From: Phenylobacterium sp. | GTDB taxonomy: Bacteria; Pseudomonadota; Alphaproteobacteria; Caulobacterales; Caulobacteraceae | Reading direction: 5' to 3' | DNA length: 64,000 nt | Assembly: GCF_013822795.1 (NCBI RefSeq) | Contig: NZ_PNLB01000019.1 | Span: 1-64,000 of the forward strand | Part shown: positions 51,504 to 58,536 of the stretch, in pieces | Layout: the number at the start of each line of letters is the position of its first letter | How positions within the stretch are numbered: position 1 is the first letter of the stretch | The notes under the pieces: generated by a model | Told to the model about the DNA's origin: nothing | Database searches by the model: none | The model's input: the letters and a program-made list of their open reading frames with translations, nothing else | Program-made: the position numbers and the translations under genes

Positions 51504-53921
51504 TCAGGCCGCCTTCACCGCTGCGGCGTCGTCGAGCACACGCTGCAAGGCCTCGAATAGCCGGCCCACCTCGATCGGCTTGGGGACGAAGCCGTCCATG
51601 CCGGCGGCCATGTACTCAGCCACCTGGTGGGCCATGGCGTTGGCGGTCAAGGCGATGATCGGGGTGCGCTCTCGCCCTTCCAAGGCTTCGCGGCCGCGGA
51701 TCAGAGCGCAGGCGCTCGGCCCGTCCATGATCGGCATCTGCACGTCCATCAGGATCACGTCCCACTCGCCGCTTTCCCAGGCCCGCACCGCCTCCACGCC
51801 ATTCTCGACAATGTGCGGATCGACGCCGATCTGGTGCAGCAAGGTCTTCAGAACCAACTGGTTGACGGTGTTGTCCTCGGCCGCCAGCACGCGCAGGGTC
51901 GAACAGGCGCAGGCTTCGATCTGCTGCGCCTCGACGCTGGGCGGCGTCGGCAGCGCCGCGCTCGCCCCGACCCAGGTCAGCGGCAGTGTCGCCACGAACG
52001 TCGTCCCGGTCCCGAGCTCGCTGCTCGCCTCGATCGCTCCGCCCATCAACCCGGCCAACTCGCGGCAGATGGCCAGGCCCAGACCCGTCCCGCCATAGCG
52101 CCTGGTCGTCGAGGCGTCAGCCTGCTCGAACTTCTGAAACAGCGCCGCCAGGCGATGCGCCGGGATGCCGATCCCGGTGTCCGACACGCTGAGGCGCAGA
52201 CCGGACGCATCGCGATCGACGCTCACCCTCACCTCGCCCTGCTCGGTGAACTTCAAGGCGTTGGAGACAAGATTGTAGAGGATCTGGCGCACACGGGTTG
52301 AGTCCCCGCGATAAACGCCCAGCGCCGCAGGCTCGATGCCGAGCGCGAAGGACAGCCCCTTCTTGTTGGCGATGGCGGTGAACGCCGCATGCGCGCCGCG
52401 GGCCAGCGCCGCGACGTCGAAATCGGCCTCCTCCAACTCCAGCTTGCCAGCCTCGATCTTCGACAGGTCGAGCACGTCGTTGAGGATCGCCAGCAGCGTC
52501 TCGCCCGACTGACGGATCACCTCCAACCGCTCGCGCTGGATCTCCGACAGCCCGTTCTCGGCCGCCATCGCCTGGGCCATGCCCAGCACCCCGTTCAGCG
52601 GCGTGCGGATTTCATGACTCATCGTCGCCAGGAAGGTCGACTTGGCGCGGTTGGCGGCCTCGGCGTCCTCCTTGGCCTGGACCAGGGCGCGTTCGGCCGA
52701 CTTGCGCTCGCTGATGTTCTGCAGCGCGCCGATCACCCGCAGCGGCCGGCCGCGCTCATCGGAGATCAGCCGCGTCGACCCCATCGCCCAGACCTCGCGG
52801 TCGTCGCGCCGGACCAGGCGATACTCGGGGCTATAGGGTTCGCCCGTGCGAAGATGTTCGCGCCAGGCGTCCTCGACCAGCGCCCGATCGCGCGGATCGA
52901 TGGTGCTGAAGATGTCGCGGTGCAGCTCTTCGTAGGTCTTCGGTTCGGTGAAGAAGGTGTCCTCAGCGCCGGTCTTGATCAGCTCCCGGCGCTGGTAGTC
53001 CATCTCAAAGACGTGGATGTCGGCGATCTCCATCGCCAGCATCAGCCGCTGCTCGGAGCGCTCGGTCGCCTCCAGCGCCTCGACCATGTCGGTGATGTCG
53101 TAGCTGGCGATGATCAGCCCGCCGACGCCGCCGTCGACCGCGTGCCAAGGCGCCAGCTCGGCCCGATACCAGCGGGTCGCTCCGCCCGGCTCGACCACCT
53201 GGATGCGGTCGGCCTTGATGGTTTCGCCGCAGAGCACGCGGTCGTAGGCGTCCTGCCAGCGCCCGTACATGTGCGGCGCCAGGTCCTGGATCGTACGGCC
53301 GAAGATGATCTGCTGGCCCAGTTCGAGCGTGCGGATCCAGCGGGGACTGGCTCCGATCACCCGCATCTCGCGATCGGTCAGCACCAAGGCGACCGGCATG
53401 GCTTCGACGATGGCCGCCAGAGTCGACTGCATGGCGTCGCGCTCAAGGCGGCTCTGCTCGCGAGCCCGGCTCGCCTGCGCGCGCGCCCACTCGTCAGCGA
53501 CGAACTCGGCCAAGTCGCCGAGCCGCCCAGCCAGTCCAAGATCGAACGCGCGCGGCGCATCGCCGAACACCGCCAGCACCCCCGGCGTCGAGCCGTCGGC
53601 CAGGCGGATCGGAACCCCGACATAGGATCTCAGATAGGGCGGGCCGACCACGGCCGGACTGTCGGAGAAACGCGGGTCGCGGTGCGCGTCCTCGACCCAC
53701 AGCAGCTCGCCGCTGGCCTGCACCATCTCGGCGGCCTTGTCGCGCTGGCGCACGATCTTGGAGTCCGGATCACGGCTGCGCCAGACTTCGCCGTCCTTCA
53801 GGAAGATGATCTGCGCCTCGAGCGCACAAAACATGGTCTTGGCGAGCCGCGTGGCGCGGTCGCACACCGCCTGGGAGATCTCCAGGCCAAACGGACGCGA
53901 CTCGGCCGTGCCGTCCGCCAT
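51504..53921 (-). CDS. Cytoplasmic hybrid sensor kinase (GAF-PAS-PAS-HisKA-HATPase-REC)
   Basis: An 805-residue soluble hybrid histidine kinase with no membrane segment. An N-terminal GAF domain (about 15-145) is followed by two PAS domains (about 165-280 and 290-405, the second ending in the PAC-like VIGALQNISERK). HisKA has His436 in ATMSHEIRTPLNGVLGMAQ, and the ATPase domain carries NLVSNALKFT, DTGIGIP and GGTGLGLAI. The C-terminal receiver has Asp726 (ILMDVQMPIMDG) and Lys in VPKPIE. It needs an external Hpt protein to pass phosphate on. The start is ATG 53921 behind GGGGGGAT. It lies 100 bp from the Ig/RTX gene on the same strand; no cognate regulator is adjacent. Confidence 0.92.
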   Translation of the reverse strand: MADGTAESRPFGLEISQAVCDRATRLAKTMFCALEAQIIFLKDGEVWRSRDPDSKIVRQRDKAAEMVQASGELLWVEDAHRDPRFSDSPAVVGPPYLRSYVGVPIRLADGSTPGVLAVFGDAPRAFDLGLAGRLGDLAEFVADEWARAQASRAREQSRLERDAMQSTLAAIVEAMPVALVLTDREMRVIGASPRWIRTLELGQQIIFGRTIQDLAPHMYGRWQDAYDRVLCGETIKADRIQVVEPGGATRWYRAELAPWHAVDGGVGGLIIASYDITDMVEALEATERSEQRLMLAMEIADIHVFEMDYQRRELIKTGAEDTFFTEPKTYEELHRDIFSTIDPRDRALVEDAWREHLRTGEPYSPEYRLVRRDDREVWAMGSTRLISDERGRPLRVIGALQNISERKSAERALVQAKEDAEAANRAKSTFLATMSHEIRTPLNGVLGMAQAMAAENGLSEIQRERLEVIRQSGETLLAILNDVLDLSKIEAGKLELEEADFDVAALARGAHAAFTAIANKKGLSFALGIEPAALGVYRGDSTRVRQILYNLVSNALKFTEQGEVRVSVDRDASGLRLSVSDTGIGIPAHRLAALFQKFEQADASTTRRYGGTGLGLAICRELAGLMGGAIEASSELGTGTTFVATLPLTWVGASAALPTPPSVEAQQIEACACSTLRVLAAEDNTVNQLVLKTLLHQIGVDPHIVENGVEAVRAWESGEWDVILMDVQMPIMDGPSACALIRGREALEGRERTPIIALTANAMAHQVAEYMAAGMDGFVPKPIEVGRLFEALQRVLDDAAAVKAA

Positions 53922-54013
53922 GCTGATCCCCCCGTTTCGTTTTTGATATCAGCGGGATGAGCGTGAGCGACTAAAGTTAAGGCTCAATTGAAGCAGTTGT
54001 AGCGGCTCGGCGC

Positions 54014-54991
54014 TCAACCGCGCGCCGTCGCCGCCGGCCAGGCCCAGTCGCGGAACTCGCGCGGGTGGATGAACTCGGGCCGGAACCATGGGCGTTCGCG
54101 GGCGTCGAAGATCGAACCCAGCCACTCAGCGACGCGGGCGACCCGTCCGGTCTTGGCCGTTTCGCGGTGATGGCAGAGCCAGACGGTCGAGCTGGCCAAG
54201 GGCGGAATGTCCAGCATCACCAGGTCCGGGGCCACCGCCACGATCGCGGTCGGGATGGCTCCGATCCCCGCGCCTCGCTGGATGGCGTGCAGCATCACCG
54301 TCGAGGAATTGACCACCATCGCCGGCTCGGCCAGCTCCATGAACGCCGAGGTTTTCGCGCCCCAGCGGCCGCGTTTGCTCACCTGGGCCGAATGATAGAT
54401 GAACCGGTGGCCGACCGCCGCCTCGATCCGCGTGGGGGCCCCATACGTTTCGAGATACTCGCGCGATGCGAACAGCGCGTAATGCAGCGTCGCCAGCGGC
54501 GAGGCGGTCAATTCCGGGACCCCGCTCGCGTCCATCAGCTGGATCGAGAGGTCCACCTGACTGTCGACGGGGTTCTCGGGATAAAATCCGCAGTCCAGGC
54601 CAAGCTTGATGCCGGGATTCTCGCGGACGAAATCGGCGACCTCCAGACCTGTCACGTAGCCCCCGATCCCCTCGGGCATGGCCACCGTCACCTCGCCGGC
54701 GTCGGGGGTCTCGTGATCCAAGCTCAGGCGCTCGATATCCAGCGATGCGCGCTGCATGGTCAACGCCCGGTCGTAGACCATCTCGCCGGCCCTGGTCAGT
54801 GAAACCCCGCGCAGGCCCCGGTCGAACAGCTTGGCCCCGAGGCGAAGCTCCAGGTCCTCGATGCGGCGTGTGACCGTGGGTTGAGTGGTCTTCAAGCGGC
54901 GGGCCGCGGCGCCGAAACTACCCGTCTGAGCAGCCGCTACGAAGGTTTTGATGTCGTCCCAATCGGCGTGACCGCCGTCGCCATTGTCCAT
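54014..54991 (-). CDS. LysR family transcriptional regulator
   Basis: A 325-residue LysR-type regulator. The winged HTH (about 10-70) reads DIKTFVAAAQTGSFGAAARRL and TTQPTVTRRIEDLELRLGAKLF. An effector-binding domain (about 95-300) follows. The C-terminal tail (from about 300) is longer than usual and rich in aromatic residues (REFRDWAWPAA). ATG 54991 is chosen because it places the HTH at the usual distance; upstream in-frame ATGs (55021, 55042) would add residues without homology. It is divergent from the acyltransferase-like cassette (102 bp between starts) and probably controls it. Confidence 0.88.
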   Translation of the reverse strand: MDNGDGGHADWDDIKTFVAAAQTGSFGAAARRLKTTQPTVTRRIEDLELRLGAKLFDRGLRGVSLTRAGEMVYDRALTMQRASLDIERLSLDHETPDAGEVTVAMPEGIGGYVTGLEVADFVRENPGIKLGLDCGFYPENPVDSQVDLSIQLMDASGVPELTASPLATLHYALFASREYLETYGAPTRIEAAVGHRFIYHSAQVSKRGRWGAKTSAFMELAEPAMVVNSSTVMLHAIQRGAGIGAIPTAIVAVAPDLVMLDIPPLASSTVWLCHHRETAKTGRVARVAEWLGSIFDARERPWFRPEFIHPREFRDWAWPAATARG

Positions 54992-55093
54992 CCGGCACCC
55001 AAAAGGCCGTGGGGCCCCCATACGAACTTCGAGGCTGCACACCCGAACATTGACGCTCTACCAAATCACATCTTCGCACAAGAAGGCGATGTG

Positions 55094-55654
55094 ATGATGA
55101 TCATTCGCGATTTCGCCGAACGCTGTCATCGAGGACTGGGCGAACTGGGCATGAGTCTCGCGACCCATGACGAGATCGTCGAGGGCCGCGCCCTCGCCGC
55201 CCGGACCGTCAGTCCGAACATCGCCACGGTGGAGACCCTTGCGCAGCTGCAGGATCTCACCCAGGCGTCCTCGTTTACATTCCGCAGCGTCAATGGGCGC
55301 CTCGCCGGGGTCATGGCGATCATCCCGCTGACCGCCGCCGCCCTGCCAGGCCTCGCCGCCGGCGTGTTCGACGGCGTCAATCCACCTCAGGATCAGGCTG
55401 CCCGTCCGGGGGAGCCGGTCGTCGCCATCTACGGCTGGGGGATGGCGGGGACCACGCTGCGCGGTCGTGCGACGGTTATGGCCGGGGCGGTGAAGCTGCA
55501 CCGCGACCTCTTCCCGACCATCCCGTTGTATGGCCGCGCAGCGACTCCGGGCGGCGAGCGCACGCTCCTCAAACGCATCGGCGCCCGGCCGGTCCCCGGC
55601 CCAGGCGGCCTGGTCGTCGCCGACGCCTGGGCCCGCATCGGGAGGGCCGCCTGA
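55094..55654 (+). CDS. Unknown protein with GNAT-like C-terminal half
   Basis: A 186-residue cytoplasmic protein I do not recognise by name. The C-terminal half (about 120-186) resembles acyltransferase sheets and helices: VAIYGWGMAGTTLRGRATVMAG could be the acyl-CoA-binding turn, and LYGRAATPGGERTLLKRIGARPVPG ends like GNAT proteins. The N-terminal part (RDFAERCHRGLGELGMSLATHDEI) is helical. It starts at ATG 55094, with AAGAAGG upstream; GTG 55091 and ATG 55097 are neighbours. The stop overlaps the next ATG by one base. It is the first gene of a four-gene, translationally coupled cassette divergent from a LysR regulator. Confidence 0.72.
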   Translation: MMIIRDFAERCHRGLGELGMSLATHDEIVEGRALAARTVSPNIATVETLAQLQDLTQASSFTFRSVNGRLAGVMAIIPLTAAALPGLAAGVFDGVNPPQDQAARPGEPVVAIYGWGMAGTTLRGRATVMAGAVKLHRDLFPTIPLYGRAATPGGERTLLKRIGARPVPGPGGLVVADAWARIGRAA

Positions 55655-56286
55655 TGAACGCCAACGTCCGCATGCCGATGGACGCGCGCGCCGCCGCCGA
55701 CGTCGACGAGGCCGAGCTCGAGGTCGTCATCTGCCGCACCCTGCCCGAAATCATGCAGGCCATGGCGGTCCGCACGCTGGTCTATATCGGCGAGCAGGCC
55801 TGCCCGTATGACGAAGAGTACGACGGCAACGACTTCGCCGGGACCACGCATCTGATCCTGCGTCGAAACGGCGAACCGGTCGGGACGCTGCGCGTGCGGT
55901 GGTTCGCCGACTTCGCCAAGGTCGAACGGGTCGCCGTGCGACGCGAGCACCGCGGCGGGCGCGCGACCCTGATGCTGATCCTCGCCGCCAAACGCCTGGC
56001 CGAAAAGAAGAACTACCGCCAGATTCTCGGCTACGGCCAGGTCCGCCTGATCCCCTTCTGGGAACAGTACTTCAACGCCCGCGTCCGCCCGGGCCGCGAG
56101 GGCTTCGCGTTCTCCGACCACGACTATGTCGAGATGGTCGTCGAGGGCGCGCCGCCGCCCGACGCCCTGACGCTAGAGAGCGATCCCATGGTGCTGCTGC
56201 GCCCCGAAGGCGCCTGGGACGAGGCGGGCGTTCTCGACCGCTCCGCCGCCCGGCCCGCCACCAATCTCGGCGCGCACGACCGATGA
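55654..56286 (+). CDS. GNAT-superfamily N-acyltransferase (autoinducer-synthase-like fold)
   Basis: A 210-residue protein with the GNAT fold. VICRTLPEIMQAMAVRTLVYIGEQ (about 28-51) corresponds to the first strand and helices, GEPVGTLRVRWFADFAKVERVAV holds beta-4, and RREHRGGRATLMLILAAKRLAE is the CoA-binding turn and following helix. The general layout also resembles LuxI/FeeM-type acyl synthases that use acyl carriers, but sequence alone does not separate these. The C-terminal 50 residues are acidic and outside the fold. It is coupled to the genes on both sides (TGATG-type and ATGA overlaps). Confidence 0.8.
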   Translation: MNANVRMPMDARAAADVDEAELEVVICRTLPEIMQAMAVRTLVYIGEQACPYDEEYDGNDFAGTTHLILRRNGEPVGTLRVRWFADFAKVERVAVRREHRGGRATLMLILAAKRLAEKKNYRQILGYGQVRLIPFWEQYFNARVRPGREGFAFSDHDYVEMVVEGAPPPDALTLESDPMVLLRPEGAWDEAGVLDRSAARPATNLGAHDR

Positions 56287-56819
56287 GCTCTCCGCCACCT
56301 GCGGCCCTGGTCTGCCTCGACCTGCAGCGCGCCCGCGTGTCCGGGTCACCGGCCGCCGCCGCGCGCGTGACTGCGGCCTGCCGCCGGGTGCTGGAACAGG
56401 CGCGCGCCCGCGCCTGGCCAGTGCTGCATGTTCATCGCCGCGAGGCGACGCCCGAGGGCGCCCGTCCAATCGCGGGGCTGGAGCCGCTGGCCTCCGAGCC
56501 GGTCTACCTGCGCCCAGGCCCCTCGGCCTTTTCGCACCCGGCCTTCGCCCGTCGCGCCCAGAGCCTGGGCGGGCCGCTGGCCCTGATCGGATTTTCGATG
56601 GCCGATGCGGTGCTCGCGACCGCCTTCGCCGCAGCCGACCTGCGGCTGCCCATCGAGGTGCTGACCGACGCCGTCGCCACCGGCGAGCGCGACGACGCCG
56701 ATCTGCGCCGGGCGCTGACCACGCCGCTGGCTTCACTGTTCCCCCTATGTCGGCTCATCCAGGCCGATGACCTGTTGCAAGAGGAGGCCGCGGGGTTCAC
56801 CGCGGCCAATGCGCCATGA
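56283..56819 (+). CDS. Isochorismatase-fold protein lacking catalytic Cys and Lys
   Basis: A 178-residue protein of the cysteine hydrolase (isochorismatase-like) superfamily: ALVCLDLQRARV carries the conserved Asp, and VYLRPGPSAFSHPAF matches the second motif. LALIGFSMADAVLATAFAAAD matches the third, which normally reads GVxTDxCVxxTA. Here the nucleophilic Cys is Ala and the motif-2 Lys is Arg, so the usual amidohydrolase chemistry should be lost. It is probably a binding or regulatory protein, or an enzyme of changed mechanism. ATG 56283 overlaps the previous stop by 4 nt (ATGA), and its stop overlaps the next ATG likewise. Confidence 0.75.
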   Translation: MSSPPPAALVCLDLQRARVSGSPAAAARVTAACRRVLEQARARAWPVLHVHRREATPEGARPIAGLEPLASEPVYLRPGPSAFSHPAFARRAQSLGGPLALIGFSMADAVLATAFAAADLRLPIEVLTDAVATGERDDADLRRALTTPLASLFPLCRLIQADDLLQEEAAGFTAANAP

Positions 56820-57073
56820 GCGAGATCAAGATCACCGCAAGCGACGCTGAGGCCGCCAGCTTCAGGCGCTTCCTCGAAAGCGACCTGCGGATGGATCCCG
56901 ATACGCTCCAGCTTCTGCAGATGGCGACGCTGCTAGGCCCTCGCGACCGCCAGGCGCTCAGCCACATCATTCGACGCGCCGGCGAGATCTGCGACCAGCA
57001 GGGCGAGGATGTCGCCCTCGCCGTCCTCGACCAGATCGAGGCGATCCTGCAGGGCCGCAAGGCCGACGCTTGA
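56816..57073 (+). CDS. Small helical protein of unknown function
   Basis: An 85-residue, charged, all-helical cytoplasmic protein I do not recognise. It begins MSEIKITASDAEAASFRRFLES and includes RDRQALSHIIRRAGEICDQ and a last helix ending GRKADA. It is the last gene of the four-gene cassette and is coupled by a 4-nt overlap, so it is expressed with the acyltransferase-like proteins and could be a partner subunit. The following 162 bp before the XRE gene show no clear terminator. Confidence 0.75.
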   Translation: MSEIKITASDAEAASFRRFLESDLRMDPDTLQLLQMATLLGPRDRQALSHIIRRAGEICDQQGEDVALAVLDQIEAILQGRKADA

Positions 57074-57235
57074 AGCTTCACGCGAGCTGACGCCGCTGGC
57101 GCGCTCGCCACAGGCGAAGATTAACTTTCTGTTGCAGTGCAGCGTCCGTTTCACGATATAGGTGTGGTGGCGCGCGATACGCCTTTGGCAGATAATCAGC
57201 CACGCGCTTTGGTACGTGATTAGGGACGTTTTTCA

Positions 57236-57649
57236 GTGAACGAGAACTCCGAGGATCAAGGACCGGACCCGATCGACGTTGCGGTGGGACACCGCATTCG
57301 TGTGCGTCGCAAGTGGCTCGGCATTTCCCAATCGACGCTGGCCGACCACCTGGGGGTGAGCTTCCAGCAGGTGCAGAAGTATGAGCGCGGCGCCAACCGC
57401 GTCTCGGCCTCGATGCTCGTCCGCATCGCCCAGAAGCTCGACACCACCGTCGGCGAGCTGGTTGGCGAGACCCCGACTCCGATGAGCGATGAGAGCCTGT
57501 TCGAAAAGCTCGCCGTGCCCGGCGCGGTGCAGCTGCTTGAAGCCTTCGCCAGCGTCCAGCAGCCGTCAATGCGCACGGCGATCCTGAACCTGACCCGCTC
57601 TCTGATCGAAGAGTCGGAAGAGCAGGTCAGCGTCCGCCGCGCCCGTTAA
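57236..57649 (+). CDS. XRE-family helix-turn-helix regulator
   Basis: A 137-residue regulator with an N-terminal Cro/CI-type HTH (about 14-72: GHRIRVRRKWLGISQSTLADHLGVSFQQVQKYERGANRV). The C-terminal helical region is LFEKLAVPGAVQLLEAFASV. Alphaproteobacteria carry many such proteins of this length with roles in cell cycle, symbiosis or stress. The start is GTG 57236; the SD (GGACGTTTTTCA region) is weak. Its stop overlaps that of the convergent TrmH gene by 4 bp. The upstream region carries an isolated TTAAC. Confidence 0.88.
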   Translation: MNENSEDQGPDPIDVAVGHRIRVRRKWLGISQSTLADHLGVSFQQVQKYERGANRVSASMLVRIAQKLDTTVGELVGETPTPMSDESLFEKLAVPGAVQLLEAFASVQQPSMRTAILNLTRSLIEESEEQVSVRRAR

Positions 57650-58536
57650 TCGGGTGCGGGCCTCGCCGCAAAGGCGAGGTGATGCAGAACCACCCCGGCG
57701 GTCACCGCCACGTTCAGCGAGTCGAAACCGTCCGCCATCGGAATGCGGACGGTTTTCGCACGCTCCAACAGGGCCTTCGACAGGCCCGGTCCCTCGGAGC
57801 CCAGCACCACCGCAGTGCGCGGCGCGCGCTGCGTCTGCGCCAGGGTCGTCTCGCCGGCCGGGCTCAGGGCCAACGGCTGGAAGCCGCGGCGCTCAAGTAC
57901 ATCGAGCAGATCCTCGCCCTCGCCGAGCCAGGCAAACGGCTTAAGCAGCGCGGCCCCGACCGAGACGCGAATGGCCTTGCGATACAGCGGATCGCAGCAG
58001 GTCGGGTCCAGGATCACAGCGTCAGCTCCGAACGCCGCGGCGTTGCGGAACAGCCCGCCCATATTGTCGTGGTTGGCGATGCCGCTCAGCACCAGCACCA
58101 GCGCCTCGCCCGGCAATCCGGCCAGCAGGGTGTCGACGTCCGGCTCGGCGGCGCGCCGGCCCAGCGCCAGGATGCCTCTGTGGATCGGAAACCCGACCAC
58201 CGCGTCCATCACCGCTTGGCTGGCGGCGTAGATCGGCACGTCGCCCGGCAGCGCCGCGATCACGTCGGCCATCGCCGCCACGCGCTTTTGCGCCAGCAGC
58301 AGCGATTGCGGGCGGACCAGCGGCGAGCGCGCCAACACCCGCACGACGACCTCGCCCTCCGCGACGAACAGGCCCTGACGGCCCACGAGGTCGCGCTCGC
58401 GCACATCACGATAGGCCGCGATGCGCGCGTCGTCCGGATCCTCGATCGTGGCGACCTGCGCTACCAGATCTTCACCCGCTGCTCGGGCGCCAGGTACAGG
58501 CCCTGCCCCGGCTTCACCTCGAACGCCGGATACCAC
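57646..58536 (-). CDS. TrmH/SpoU family RNA 2'-O-methyltransferase
   Basis: A SPOUT-type methyltransferase, the second in the window after rlmB. Marks are RERDLVGRQGLFVAEGEVV, motif 1 SGIANHDNMGGLFRNAAAFGADAVIL, motif 2 VVLGSEGPGLSK and motif 3 RIPMADGFDSLNVAVTAGVVLHH, as in tRNA or rRNA 2'-O-methyltransferases of unassigned target. Homology starts at about ATIEDPDDARIAAYRDV, around 58452, but there is no ATG/GTG/TTG near it. The nearest in-frame start upstream is GTG 58536, within the 3' end of the M13 peptidase gene (76-nt overlap). Either this long start or a rare codon such as CTG 58467 is used. Confidence 0.82.
   Translation of the reverse strand: MVSGVRGEAGAGPVPGARAAGEDLVAQVATIEDPDDARIAAYRDVRERDLVGRQGLFVAEGEVVVRVLARSPLVRPQSLLLAQKRVAAMADVIAALPGDVPIYAASQAVMDAVVGFPIHRGILALGRRAAEPDVDTLLAGLPGEALVLVLSGIANHDNMGGLFRNAAAFGADAVILDPTCCDPLYRKAIRVSVGAALLKPFAWLGEGEDLLDVLERRGFQPLALSPAGETTLAQTQRAPRTAVVLGSEGPGLSKALLERAKTVRIPMADGFDSLNVAVTAGVVLHHLAFAARPAPD

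Noticed and set aside
54881-55093. N-terminal extension of the first cassette gene by 71 codons
   Set aside because: It overlaps the LysR coding region on the other strand and lacks homology. A start at 55094 has a usable SD.
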